From Odontesthes bonariensis (lineage: Eukaryota > Chordata > Actinopteri > Atheriniformes > Atherinopsidae), in assembly GCF_027942865.1 (NCBI RefSeq), contig NC_134524.1, positions 19,273,536 to 19,337,535 of the forward strand: 64,000 nt of DNA. Reading direction: 5' to 3'. Of this stretch, positions 20,661-35,600 are shown piece by piece; position 1 is the stretch's first letter, and each line of letters opens with the position of its first letter. Below the pieces are notes generated by a model, which was not told the origin of the DNA, did not search any database, and worked only from the letters and a program-made list of their open reading frames with translations. Position numbers and translations under genes: made by a program.

Positions 20661-23600
20661 GTGCGCCGCTTCCAGTGCGTCTCCACTCGTCTGGTCTTCA
20701 ATGCTGCTCACAGTGTTGGACTCTGCTGGAGCTTCATCCTAGACAAACACAGCTCGATAAATCACAACAGTCACTCACCACAGACTGCAGCTGCATGCAG
20801 CCACCCGCTATTTGTACGCTCACATGTTTTTCGTGCTCTTACCGTCACCCAGGGGTGGGACAGGACCTCCTCCGCAGTGAAACGAGCGTCCACGTTCACC
20901 TGCAGCATCTGACTGATCAGCATCTGAGGGACATCATGTGACTGTTAGCAGCCTGGAATAAACTGATGTGACGTACTTTCTTTTTTTTTTTGTTCACATA
21001 AAAAGGCGCTTGCATCCAGATTCAGAGGTTTTGTAATCAGTTAGTTGGGTTACATGGCACTGAAAGGATCAGATAATTGGCTAAATTACAATAAGACTGA
21101 GTTATTAAGTGCATGTAGACACCTTAATCTGACAAGAAATTGGATCGGATTACTCGTGATCGGATTAAGGCTCCAAGGTAACTCGGTTGAAAGTCAAATT
21201 AAACGTGTTTGCAGACGGTGTAGCACCTGGTGAATTAGACTTTGCGTTCTGCGCATGCTCGAGATTTTTTTTTACCGGGGTCGGGAACCGGAGGTCAGAA
21301 GAGACGATATTACTGTTGTAGTCGCCATCGGAAAGAAAAACGCGATGCAGAATGCGTCGCTGTGCATCGCGTTTGTGCAATAAGCAGCTCATCACAAACG
21401 AAATGTAGAGGGACGTAGCTTCATCTTGCTCTTCATTCGCCATTTTCTCGAATGCCTGAGTTTGATTCAATTCATTCACCGCCATATATCCAAGGATAAT
21501 TACACTTGCTCAACTCATTCTTATTGTAATTTAGCCAATTATCCGATCCTTTCAGTGCCAAGTAACCCCACTGACTGAGGCCGGCAGAGGTGGTGGGATC
21601 CATTCATTTCATTAAAGTCCTCATCCGCCTTTCAACCCACTGCAGTAACTAGCTTTCATTTTGCTCCTGACCGAGTGAGCGAGTTGTACCTTCGCCGGCA
21701 GGCTGACGGTGTCCCAGTCTGGCGACGGAAACTCCAGTTTCCCTCTGAGGATCTGATCAAACAGCTCCTCCTGGATATTATTCTCACTGAGGAAAAGGAA
21801 GATTTGGGAAAAGCTCGTCTTTAACCTCCGTCAAAATGATAACAGCGATGTTTACGCGCTGCTCCATCAGAGAAATAACAAAACTTTAACAGGTTTAGGA
21901 TTGAATCAAGTGAATAAATTGTTACTGGAGAATTCTGCATCCACCGACCTTCTAAAAGGAGGAAATCCACACAGCAGGATGTAGTTGATGACTCCTGCCG
22001 CCCAGATGTCAACCTTTAGACCGTAGCTGCACGTAAACAGGAACACAACAGAGTAATGTTAACCATAAACTGTTGATGGGTCCATCAAAAATGTGTGTGT
22101 GAGTCCAAACATAGTTTGAGATGAAGATGAAGGTGAAATGTCGTCAATGAGAATGGGACTTCAAACCTTAGTTTTATGTCTGGAAAAGTGAAATAAGTTT
22201 GACTTATGTTGACTTTAGTCTTTTTCACACCTTTTATTTAAAGATATTAAAACAAAGAGACGTCATCTCAATGTGCTGCATTTGTTGTTGTTTTCAAGTT
22301 ATTCACACGACAGCAGCTACAGAAAAGTAATCAACAACAGCTACTGTGCATACACAAGAATATTTCAATATGAAACCAATCAAGCCGTCACTCTGAATAA
22401 CAAACTGCCTTTTCTGATCACCTGAACCGCGATATTACGTCCTGCTGGCGTTTTTACACAGTCTTTGTGACACACTGCAGCATTAAAACGTGTCGACACA
22501 CCGTCTGCTGTGATATGCTTTAGTGATGCGGTGCAATAATCCACAAAATAACTGGAAAATAGATGGAACAAATTCACCCTTGGTTCACCCACTCTCAGGG
22601 AGAGGGAGCTTCAAAATGACTTTCTTTGTCTGTATCGCCACAGGTGTTGCTTTGTAAAGGACGTACTTAAACAAACACTTTACAGCTGAAGGGCCGTTGA
22701 AGACGTTTGCCGAATAAAGCCGCTCGCACGAGACCCTCGCATACGCGCTCAGAAACATTCAGTCCCTCTTTTCTCTCACCCGGTCTCGGCGATAATCTCC
22801 GGGGCGACGTATGTCGGCGTGCCGCACACGGTGTACAGCGGTCCTTCCACCACCGTTGCCAAACCAAAATCCCCGAGCTTCAGTGACTTGGTGCCATCTG
22901 GATACTCGCACACCTGCAGAACACAGCGACAAAGACGTTGATGAAGCAGGTAAACAATAACAAACAAAAAAAAAGATAGAAATCAACTTATCTGGAATCT
23001 AAAGAACTTATCGCCATTTATGAGCTACTGTGTGTGTGGGTGTATATTTCAGTGTACCAGCAGGTTCTCTGGTTTGATGTCTCTGTGAACGATGTTCATC
23101 CGGTGCAAGTACTTGATGGCTCCGGCCAGGTTGAACACCATGGCGCTGGAATCCCGCTCGCTGTACTTTGTGGAGGAGGTGATGGCGTCGAACAGGTCGC
23201 CGCCCTGCAGAAGACAGAGACGTGAAAGAAAGTAGGTCCTGGCAGGCTATGAATATGTGTTGGGTTGTTTTTTTTGTTACTTTTGATAAATAAAAATGGA
23301 AAATTTTGATTTATATTTCCAGATGTAATAAAAAAAAAAAAGAAGAAGAAGAAGAAGAAGAAGAAGAAGAAGAAGAGGACGGGAAACCTTAACAAGCTCC
23401 ATGACCAGGAACAGCTGAGAGGGCGTTTCATCCACCTCAATTAACTGGATGATGCTTGGATGTCGAACCCTCCTCAGGACCGCCACTTCGTTCTCTATCA
23501 GGTGCTCCTGTTGACACAAACACACTTGGACCTTACATTTACCTAACTATCGACCAACACTTGATAATGACTTGCATTATAGGCACTCGTGTCCCCAGAG

Positions 23601-26600
23601 AGAAGGCCAGATGATACTATATGGCGTCTTAAACATATCACAGTCACCATAAAGGGAAATATACATAAACACACCAAAATTCAGCCACTGTCCAGACCGT
23701 TATGATGATGAAACCATATCTAAATCATCACCAACTCTGCAGGACATTTAACATCGGATGATGATGAGAAAACCAACACAAGGCCTGTTAATTGTTATCA
23801 CAGGACCTTTGATCACTTCACATGCTCTTCATTAGCCTCTGGAGTTTACACAACTGCATCTCCTCGGAAACGATGCTCAGGGGAAATAAATATATATATA
23901 TGTATATAAACATCCTCTCCACAGCATCTTTTAACATCTCAGTATCTCCACGGCTTTTTAAGTGACTGCTGAGTTCTTCTCAAATTGATTGATTGATTTT
24001 TTTTTTTATTGATTTAGTCATTTATTATTATTATTATTAGTCAGTAGTAGTATTTTTATTAGAATTGGTAATATTATTGTTGTTGTTAATATACAATCAT
24101 TGTAAATATTAATGATTTTTTTTTAGCGACTTGACCAATTTGATTTTCCCCCATTGGGGGATGAATAAAGTATTTTTCTATTTTATTCTATTCTATATAT
24201 ATATTTATAGCAATGTTTGTCGCTGAAGGAGGTCATGCAAAATTATGAAAATAAATCTTAACGTGATCACTGTCCCTCCCAGCCAAAGACATTTCCAGCC
24301 AGTGGGAGCATTGTTCCAGCCATGGCTCTGGCAGGGGAATGTGCTGGACTATGCATGAAACAAGTGGCTGTAGGTGTATTAATGCTACATGGTCCTAAAA
24401 AAAGCTCTGCGCATCGAACTGTCGGCACAGGTCAGATGTGTTCGGCAGAAACAGATCTGTGCATCTTCCGTGGGTGCCTGAATGCAACAAATCAGTGTTA
24501 CCTTCCCACAGCAGCGAGCTTTGTCGATGATCTTCAGAGCGTACTCCTGACCGGTCGACCTGTCAGTCAAAACAAAGAAAAATTGTTACAGGAGTTGTGA
24601 AAACCCAAGTGATATGTGGTGCAGAGCGAGCAAGCAGCTACTTTGTGTGGCCTAATGTCATCTGTGCAGCCTGCAGAAATGGGCTTTTTAGACGTGTCTC
24701 CAGGTGCTCAGATTAAGTGACAGAGTGCCCTCTTTAAGTTTAATTAGCTCATTAATTCATGAGCGAGAAACATGTTGGTTCAGAACTCTACAAACTTGGA
24801 GGATATTGCATAGGCTACAATACCAAATAAATGTTGGGGGGAGCAGCCGCTATCGCTAACACGAGCCACAGGCTACTTTTCCTCCTAGCTTAAGCTAGGT
24901 TCTCATTTGAGGATGGGTAGAGATGTGGGCGATCCCAGGTTAGCACATTCAGTGATCCTCATAAAAGCACCTTTTTCATGGCAAAAACTCGCAGTAACAC
25001 TGTAAAAAATGACGTTTTTTTTTACCTTTCCACACACTCCTTCACAACAGCAAAGTTCCCATCTCCAATCACTTTCCCAACTCTGTACTTGTCGTTGATG
25101 ATGGAGGAGGAAACTGTTCGATTTCCGTTAACTGTAAAGAAGAAGAGACGTGATGCTGACCTCACGGTGTCGTCAAATTTTTTCCCGCAACTTTCAACAA
25201 ATAACCTTCGAGCTCACAGAGAAGTACTGCAAGTGTGACCCTGACAGCCTTTGAAAATTAAATTCAAACTCTTGAGCCCAGAAAATGAAGGATCCGCCGT
25301 CTTATCTGAGCCACCTTCTGCTTCAGAGGCCTTGCATCTTTCTTTGCTGCGTTGACCTTCAACACTCGCAGTGCCCTCAGAGGTTGAGCCCTGACTCAGC
25401 ATAGATGCCAGAGGTTCAGGGCTTTCGAGGTGGCTCTGGCTCATTCCGCAGCGCTCTGAGCTTTCAGCCCTCCTCAGCCACTTTTCTCTAGATCTTGCTT
25501 TATAAAAAAAAAAAAAAAAACACTTTCATGTTCAGCCTAAAAATTCCAACTCCTTTAAACCAGCTGTCAGAAAAGTCATTACCAAAAAAAAAAAAAAAAA
25601 GAAAAAACTTGGCTGGAACATTTTCAGGGTCACCGACACACTCGCATACCGCTGACTTGTCAAAGTGCAAGAACACACGCACCTTCGACTGTGTCGTCCG
25701 GCTGCTCTGCTTCTCCGTTTACATCTGTGGAGGAGGCCCGGCGAGGAGACATCTAAACAGAAAAATACCAGTTGACTGTTTCTAAAACAAAAAGAGAGGA
25801 GACGGGACAAAAACGTGCAAACGGTTTCATAGAAAGGAGTACGGCCCATTCCAGTTTGTGATTCAGCTTTTAAACTGACTTCTCCTTCTTCTAAACAAAG
25901 ACCCTGAATGAAAACTGTGGAAATGATTCAGGATCATTTTCTCTGACAGGACTGGAAAGATGGACTCTCATCCACAGTCGCATCTGGGTATACTTTGTGG
26001 TCAGCTTAGAGTTTCTTACTTAATGTGGTCGACTTTCAAAAACAGGGAAATGGCCTTTGATCGACAGCCAGCTGTACACATTTTTCTTAAAAATGTCAAA
26101 GTCCTTAAAATGAATCTTTGAGAGAAAATTTCAGCACACATTAAAACTGCTGAATGTCAGATTAAAAAAGAAAAAGAAGCAAAACTGCTGACGCAACGCA
26201 TTTCTGCCACCATGCTGGCAATATTTAAGTTCCTTATGTTAACAACACACCGTTCAGTAGTCTGTATGATAAAGGAAGTAGACTTTTTCTTATAATGTGG
26301 GCTGCTTTGTAACCAAAGTGAGTGCTGATGGAGACCCACTGAACAACATCCTGTGGAGATTCATGACCTTCACGAACAGGTTCCACACCTGAATTAACCA
26401 GACCGTGCTGGGCTTCGTTCGTGCTGTTAATTCCTGCAGAAAAATCTCCAATGTCAGGATTTAAATCGTGAGCTACGGCGGAGATTAAACTACTGAGACA
26501 GAAAGGCGGATATAAGATGCTGGAAGTTCTGGAAGTTAAGCACAGCAGTTACTCGCTAAAGTACTACTTCCTGACCAGAGCAGGGTAAAAGTTTTGTTAA

Positions 26601-29600
26601 TCATATGGAACTTGTGGTGACAATGTAGGGGGTCAGTAAAATGACCCTCTAATGGTCCACTGCAGCTCAAGACAACAAAAAGAGGGACACTAACAGAGCA
26701 ACCTACTTCCAAGATTATAAGGTCGGGCTAAAAGTGGTGTAGAGAAAGCTGCACACAACCAAAAGCAGCGAGCTTGTGCTGTCCATCGCGGCAGATTTGG
26801 CGTGTACATATCCTGCTGGTGTTTGTTTCAGCGGCACATCGCTGTGAATATCCGGTGCACACTTGTGAAGCATTTTAACTGGTTCTTCCTTTTGCACGGG
26901 CCACCTCTGCACCAGGTTTCATTTAATCCCGCCACATGTTTTCCCTTCCGGGGCATGATATGTTCGGGCGGAGATCTGCACCATACAAGCAGCGAAACTG
27001 CAAATTGCCGTGTGCTTGCCAACTGCTAAAACTGAACTCAATTAAAAAAAAAACGCAAATGAGCTCATCAAGCTGTCGTTAGGCTGACCTTGAGGCTGCG
27101 GCGACTCCCGGGGCTGGTGGGAGACGGGCTGGACCTGTTCGACTTCACGGCTGACGCCGATCCTGAGGTCTCGTTAGCTGCACGAAAGGGAAAAGAGCAA
27201 TCTGATTGGTTAGAATTGATTTGGTAACCGTATCTGTCGGCCACCAAAAGAGTAAAGTGTTTTAAAATCACAAGGTGGTTAGTTATTATGGTTCATACTC
27301 AACTATAAGTCCTACTGATGAATTCTGCTAAATATAACTCCTTTGTCAGTTCTTTTGATGGGAGTCACAAAAACTCTCTGAATGAGTAAAAACTCTCCTG
27401 GCTAAAACTCAGCGTGGATTCATTTACAGTGACTGAAAGATTTGTTTAACTCGTTACAGTCGATTGGAGTAAATTTGGCTAAAATCCTTTAACAACAGCA
27501 CATGCTTACAAATAGTTAGGTAGAAAATGGCCGGTATGTGACCCATGCTCTGCTACCTCGGAGGTAGATTTTCAGCCCAGTATGGTCCGCAATCATTTCA
27601 ACTAAAACCCGAGTAAACGTGGGAGACACGTGTGCTGGCACCAGTCACAGTTGGGCCGAATAAGTTTGCTACCAGTCAAATATTTGAATTGTATAAACAA
27701 ATGTAAATGGTTTATTCAAACTGAATTTGGCGGTGAGAGAGCATGCAGTGTAACCGGGGATTTCAGGTTTTTTAAATGGAAATGGCAACCAAAATCCAGA
27801 GTGAGTCCACGCGTGTTAACCCAGAAAGGACTTCCTGGAACACGCAGCCGTTGGTAGTTTTCAGTGGTTTGTTTCGCACCTGCGCCAGGCGACTTTGTCC
27901 TGGAGAGGCCTCTGGGTGGAGTCTTAGAGGAGGACAAGCTGGAGCTGCTGGGGGTCTTGGGAGTTTTCTGAAAGGCAGCGGGGCGAGGAGACTTGGTCTT
28001 GCATTCTGAAAAGAGATAAAGGGAAAGGAGAAAGAAAAGACGCTCGTTAAAGAGAAAACAATAGAAAATGTGTGAGTCAGACTAACAGCACAGAGTCAGC
28101 TGATTTTGGCTCTATTAGCAGAAAATACAGAGTGTGCCAAGATTCATAATTAAGTTTTACTTTTTTTTGTGTGTTGGCATGCGTAGATATACATCTCAGT
28201 TTCAGAGACCTAAATAAGGGAATTTCTAAGCTTTGAGAAACTAATACGTTTCCTGAAGTACTTTCAGAGTTGTTTTGTGAAGGTTACTGACATTTCCATT
28301 TGTTATTCATGTTCTAAAAAGCTAAAATTGACCTACCCGCAGGCCAAAAGGGGGCTTATTCGAGTGATAAATGGCATAAGTTTGAAAACTGAGCCGGGCA
28401 ATGCGTCAGTTCTGGTCTTACTGCATCTCAGTGCTGTGTTTGACACTGTGGATCACATTGTACTGTTCAACAGGTTGGAAACGTGGGAAGAACTCAATGG
28501 AACAGTCCTAGATTGGTTCAGGGTAAGCATGAGTTATTTTGAGAGCATGGGAAGTCATAGATCTGATCAAATGGCAATGATGTGGAGTCCCTCAGGAGTT
28601 GATTGTTGGACCTCTTCTATTCAGCTCATATATGCTGCCTTTGGGTCAAATTCTGCTGCATTCTAACATTGACTATCATAGCTATGCAGATGGCACTGTC
28701 CCAGATGACTACAATAGAGTCATTGTTTAGAGCAAGTAAATAATTGGATTAATTAAAATTTGATCAAATTAGTAACCCAAAACTTCTTTCCATCAGCTTA
28801 AACGCATATCCAGAGTCAAAGATTTTATGTCCCAAACACACCAGGAGACACTCATCCACGCTTTCATCTCCAGTAGCCTCGACTATTTTAACGGTCTACC
28901 GGGACTCCCCAAGCAGAGCAACAGCTGCAACAAGTTTTAACCAGAACAAAAAGATCTGAGCACATCACTCCAGTCCTAAAGTCTTTACACTGGCATCCAG
29001 TCAGTTATAGAATCGACTTTAAAGTTCTGCTTCTACTCTACAAATCACTAAATTATTTAGGCCATTGATAACATATTAAAAGAATACACATAAGGCTCTG
29101 AGATCTATAACAAAATCAAAATTTTATTAGAGCAGAGTGACAGTCTGGAAATGTTTTGATATCAACTCGTTGATATTCAATCATAATTTGTGATGCGTTA
29201 GGCTGTGCATTACCATTCACAAAGACCGGCGTTTTCCCAGTGTGTGTGAGCACAAAGTCATCTTGGGCGTAGCGAAACTTCTCCGGACCACACGCCATGA
29301 ACACGTCATCATCCCCAAAGAAATCCTGCAAACAGCTCAACTACACGCACACACAAAAAAACAAAAACACAGTTTGATTCATCAAACTTTTGGAAACACT
29401 GTGTTGACGTGCATGTGTTTGTGTGCAAGTAAGCAGAAGACAGATGGGAAAACTTGAATCGGGTTTGCCGCTGGCGGCGCTTCAACTGGCTGCGACTCGC
29501 ACATTTAAACAAACACAACCTGCTTCCTAAGAACTGTCTTGGGGATTTAATACAAATTGTTCATGAATATGTCCCAGATTTAAGCAGAGAGGCGGGGTGA

Positions 29601-32600
29601 ACAGAGAGCGAGGAGAGAGAAAGTGGTAGATGAAGGAAAGAGGGACCATCAGAGGTGTGGGAGGAGAGATAAAATACAGAGAGAGGTGCACAGTGAAGAC
29701 AAGGTCACATGAGTGGGTGACACAGCAAAATTCCTCCACATGTCTTCTTAAAATATGTGATTCAATCATATAACTTCTTCTAGATATCAAACCAATTCAT
29801 GGAGAGACTTTCTGAAACTCTGAAGCACTGTCCCGGTTTTTAGCACATCTACGCCTCGCTTAATGACAACTAGACATACATCAGCTTTGATCCTAGCTAA
29901 GTTTTTTTCAATTATCTCAGATTTATCCAAAAGACGCATTAAACATTCATTTCTGCACCTAAACTGTCAACAGTGTTTATGGCTTTACAGATCTATCTAA
30001 TGAAAGCCGAGTAACATCAGGACGGGCGGTTTGCTGTAAATCAACTCTAGAAATAAAAAATAAATAAAAAATACTCAGTTGCAATAAACCATTCATTTCA
30101 ACTTGCCATGCTAAAAATATACAAATAAATAAATAACTGACTTTAAATAGACACAAAAGAACTTGAGTGCCTTCAAAGTTTTGTCCAATGTGTTCAATGA
30201 ATTTTACCTAATTATTCAATAACCTAAAAAACAGAATTAATATATCATCTATAGATTAATCAATTAATTCATATTTTTTTGCCATCGAGAGAGTTGTCCT
30301 TCCTGAATGTATAGATTAATAATGAAGCGCGGTCCCAATATCTCATCATGACGGTACACAATCCAACTTGAGTATCCATCACAGTTTTGCTTTGGGAATA
30401 CTTCTGCCTCTTGGAAACGGACTGCATCGCGTTTCCCTCGTGTGGTTTAAGGATGTGCAGAAGAAACATATTTATTCCAGGCTGAGAGAAACAGTCGTAT
30501 TAAGAATGTCCAGAATCAGCGCTCTCACTCCGATTAAAAACTCATTTAGACTGAGCCGAAGCCGATCAGTCTGATGAAATATAGACGAGGCTTTGTCATT
30601 CTGAGTGGACTAATAATCTGATTTAAAGTGGTCCTTTCTGGTGAAATATATAGCTGAAATAACTACAGATCAACCCTGAAACCCGACTATTCATACCAGT
30701 ACTTCCGTTATACATGGTCATTCAAATATTAGTGTTTCTTGTCATTTGAAGAAGGTCTTCACATCCTACAGTAGCAGTGGTTTCATGGGGCATGTCCAAG
30801 CTTCTGGAAGCAGAATGAATTGTTTAAATGTGAAACCCATGAGCGGTATACAGCTGTACAAGTAAACACAGTCAATGAGAGGAACACAGTGCTGGCACTG
30901 AAGAATTCTAACCCTGTGCTGTTGCTACGGCAACCCTAGCAACTCCGGACCTAGAGTGAGCATTCCACATACTTGGGGTGTTTGTGTGTATGGGAATGGG
31001 TTGCTACTGGAGGACCGGTTACCATGGTAACCGTGCCGCAGTGTCAAGGTCTGCATGTGAGAGACGGAGTTTCTGTCCCGCTGCTTTAAGAAGCTGCACA
31101 AACTGAACGAGGACACGCACGCACAGAGACACAAACACCGATTCAATGAAAAGAGTGAAGCCATCGCAGGCCGAAGGAATTAGACCCTGCTTTATGATTT
31201 GCCGTGCACAAAATGAATCACGGCATTAAGAGGTAACTAATCAGTTAACATTCACAGCTGAGTCGAGCCACTCAACTGTGTCGGAGTTCACCAGAGCATT
31301 CAATCAGAGCACAGTTCTTGTCCAAGTTTACAAATGCGGGAACAACACCGAGTTACAGACGGAAGTCTGTCGGACACCGTGACACTGGACCGTGTGAGCA
31401 AACGTTCTACCACTTCAAACTTTCTCAGCGGCAGATCCCCATATATGTGAGTATAGCTGAATTCGTGTTGCGTTTAACTTACTTTGTTTGTAATTTTGTT
31501 GGACGCTGCAGTTATAAGGATCAGGATTTTATTAGAGCAGAGTGACACCATGAAATGTTTAAAGCGACCATAAGCTAACATGTAGTCTTAACGGGCTGAT
31601 ATTCGTTCACTATTTCTGATGAGTTCAGCACATCTGACCCAACAAACAGAAAAATATGAGAGCAGCTTTATTGCAAATTTGGTTGTATTAAGACACTTAC
31701 GCTGTACTGTTTTTACTAAATGATGCAGAAATATGGAACTTTGGAGCACGTGCGGAGCGCCGAGGCCCATCTGTGTAAACATGCGAGAGTGATCTGTTGC
31801 CCAATCGCATCATCTGGGTGTGTTACGCTTTCTTGAGAGGGTTTTGAGAGGCTTGCTTTTTGTATGAATTTCGATCGGACAAACGTGCTAACATTATAAT
31901 TAAAGTCTGGTTTTGTAGCAATTAATTTTTTCTTATCACTCCTGGTTTATATAGGATTGAGTTTTGCTGAAATATGATGAAAATGACTGTGATTGTAGTT
32001 TATTTTTTTCAAAGGGAGGTTTGAGTTAAAATTAAATAAAAGAAAAAAAAAAGAAAAGAAAAAGGATTAGCCCAACTTCAGAAATGCATTTTAACATTTT
32101 GCTGAGTGGGAGTTTTAATCCTGTGGAACAGAAGTGGCTCTCTTTACTGTTTTGCCTCTGGTGAACGCTTTAATACTCATTATTTGCATGTTCTAACATT
32201 CCCATGTGGACTGTAACAATGTGACTTAACTGGCAATTAAGGCATCTGGCAAAGCTACGTGTGAAGCTTTTTTTGAACTTCAGTTTTCCATCAGATGTGA
32301 TGGCAAGTAATGATTTTAATGCTGGATGAATTAGCATTTTTGAACAATTGTTAGGTCTTTTTTTAGCAACAGTTTTTTTGTAGAAGTTTTAGTTTTGGAT
32401 GTATCAAAAGAAATAAACAGAGAGGATTAAAAAACAAGAACAAGAGGACTGTAGATGTCGTGGTTGCTTTTATTTTGAAGGTTGTGAGAGCTGAGATTGG
32501 CTTAAATATTTTCCGAGCCCATTCTGCAGCAACATCCGAGCAATTGGGGACAAAACCCTACCCACTGCACAATATGCTAGTGTTTGTACGCATGTAAATG

Positions 32601-35600
32601 GATGAAAAAAGTGGTGTGTAATCCTGAGCTGCGTTCACTACATCCAGCTTCCTTCAGTCACGCTGATGCCCTTCAAGCTTTTCCTGCCGTCTCTGCTTTT
32701 CTTCAGCTCTCTGCTGCCATTGTCTCAGTCAGCCAGCACGCTTATCTGTAACTTCAAAGTTTGCACGTGTGTGTGTAGGTATGTGTGGGTGATAAGTTTT
32801 AATCCATAACCCAATAAAAGCTCACCAAAGAGTTGCAGAGAGGATCAGCACGCAGTCGGGGTGTGTTTGACGACTGCAGCTGTTTTACAGCTTTACGTGC
32901 ATGTGGTTAAACGCACCAAAACTCTACAGCAGAAGCTTCAAAGAGAATACACCCTCTGTACACACATTCAAGCTGAAAATTACACCCCAAAAACACAATT
33001 CTCTACGCGATCGATCATAATGTTCAAGATTTTCCAGAAGTAATTTAGTAAATTGCTAAATTATTTGTACACTTGGCTCACATTGTCCGACTGCACTTTA
33101 GTTAATGGTTGAGTGAAATCATCTTTATATTTAAAACATAAAATACCAACTAAAGATTAATTCATTCATTTCGACCAACATTATTCCTATCGGGAGAGCA
33201 AATTCCTTCAATGCGGGTTCTCGAGATATCAAAAGCGTTCTTCCTATCGGACTAATTCATTGTGTAGCTGCGATGCATTGTCTGCGGGGTACAAAGCTTT
33301 GCGTCCTCTCACGCCACCAGGTTAAATGTTTCACTGGGTCAATGTAAAATGAAACAGCAGTTCTTAGGTTGGAAAGAAAAAAAAAAAAGAAAACTGTCCA
33401 ATGAGCACTCCTCCCATCTCTGTGGTTGTTGGTGCAAACATGCGTAACTCTAGAGCAGGGATACCCACATCTGGTCCTGCAGGTTTTAGAGGTTTCCCTG
33501 CTTCAACACACCTGAACCAGATGAAATGCATCTCTTCGAAAGATTGTTAAGTTCTGCACAAGCCTGCTGAAGATGCATTGATCTGAATCAGGTGCAGACG
33601 CAACACAATTTCCAGGTTAGGTCTAGGAACCAGGACTACTTGCTTTGGTTTTGGTAGAAAAAAAATGTCTTCAAGGTTAAAACGCAAGTTAGGGCCGTGA
33701 CAGTCAAAAGAATTTGTACCACCAGAGTAGCTTAATAGGTCAAGCAAGGGGATTTCAAGCAACCGCAACTACAATGTGTTTTTTTTTCATGATTCAGTGC
33801 ATTCAGTCTGAATGTTAAATAGTAAAAGAAAGATTTAAGTGGAGGCAGTGTCAGATTTATTGAGCATGTCTTAGTTTAGGAATTTTCCCTGTATAACTGA
33901 CAATCAACGTGTAAGCACTTAATCCTTCTACCTGTGTATAAAACCAGAAAACCAAATCGTGTCCCACCTGTTTTCCATCCAGTGTGTACAGCCTCTTTAC
34001 TGCTCCAGAATCCAGCTTGATAGCCTCGGTGATGTCAGCCAGCACCTGGTCAAAGGAGTGAGCCGTCTTCTTGTTCAGCAGGATCCTCACAGCCTTGCGA
34101 GGCTTCACGCCGCTGCGGATCACCGTCACCAGCTTGGGTTTGATGAAATCTTTGCTCTCTCTGCCCTCGCGACTCTCGCGCTCTTTAGCGGGGGCAGAGA
34201 TGCTCGCCGACACTCCAGTGGACGCTGTTGAAGTCCGGGTTGAGCCCGATGCACTGTTCCCAGAGCCGGCGCCGGGCTTCCAGCTCGGGACAGAGATCTT
34301 GGTGTAATCGACCTTCTTGTAAGGCTCGTTGGAGGCGCAAACATAGCACTCACCTGAGAAGAAAGAGAATGAGAGGACGAGGAGAGTTTTTTTTTGCTTT
34401 TCTATTCAAGTGCCATCAATACTTTAATTTTATGTCTTATATCCCAGCAAAGAAATCGACACTTTGAGCGAAAGGAGGCATCGGCGGACCACTCGCTGTC
34501 CATGGTGCAACAAGGGAAACGTAGGTGTAAGAATACAGTTTGGTGTGTGGTCTGAGGTCTCAGGCTATTCACTGTATGGTCTCTCATGCCATAATAACAT
34601 CGTATAAGGGTTATCAAGTACTACAGAGCTCAATAGAGGCAGACTCTGAGGAAGAGAAGGGTGGAACAGAGTCAAGTGGGTCACTGCAAGCCCCCCAAAA
34701 ATGACCCACTTCAGGTGTAAAATGAATGGAAGAAAAGGGAAGCTGCCGTGCTGTCTGTGTGCTTTTTGACCAAAGCATGCAAAGCACAGTCATTTCATTA
34801 AGACCTCAGGAAACTGTGTCAGCTCGGGAAAAATGAGCACGTCTCCCTAAATGTTGCTGAAAATGCGACGGATTAAAAACCAAAACAGTGAACTCAGAGG
34901 TTATTTGAGAACAACTGCAGTGAAATTAAATGCGGTAATGCCAGCTGTGTGTACGGTTAGAGGATGAAGTGAAGGTGACGGCAGATGTCAGATTCAGCGC
35001 TCTGTCTGAGCTGGGTTCACTGAACAGCCTGTCAGTCATCGGGCTGTTCACCATCCATGCAGGGAGGGGATGTGAAAGAAGAGGCTTTATTTTTCTACGG
35101 GGAAGGTCCTACTATTGAAAGTGTGACACAAAAAACTCCACCATCACTGTAAACTGGTTAAACCCAGTTCACATTACAAGATTTTAAACCCAATTTTCAC
35201 CTCACAGATAAATGTTCAGACCCAGGGAGAATCAGGAGCTGGCAGTCATCGATCACTATGTGTGAACACTCCAATCTCTGACCAAACATCTGGCTCGCTT
35301 GATATTGTGGGGCTGTCAGCTGGAGGAGAACACTCGCGCCTCTGTTGTGTTTCCAATGTCATTATAGACTCGAGACAGAAGCTGTGGAGAAGCAGTCGCC
35401 GGTAAACAGGTGAGCAGAACACACTGAATCACCAGGAGCTATTTTTATCACGGTTTAAATGAATGATGAAACAAACTTGACTGGAGGACAGCCGAGTCAG
35501 GGGTGAAAGGGCACATAGGACCACCAGAAGCACACCGGGTAATGTTTGAATTTCAGCAAGCTTCATTTAAACATTCATTTAGACTAATTAATTCAACACT

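Noticed and set aside
28277..28666. 129-codon plus-strand open frame as a host gene
   Set aside because: The peptide is a LINE reverse-transcriptase segment and neighbouring RT blocks continue in other frames.
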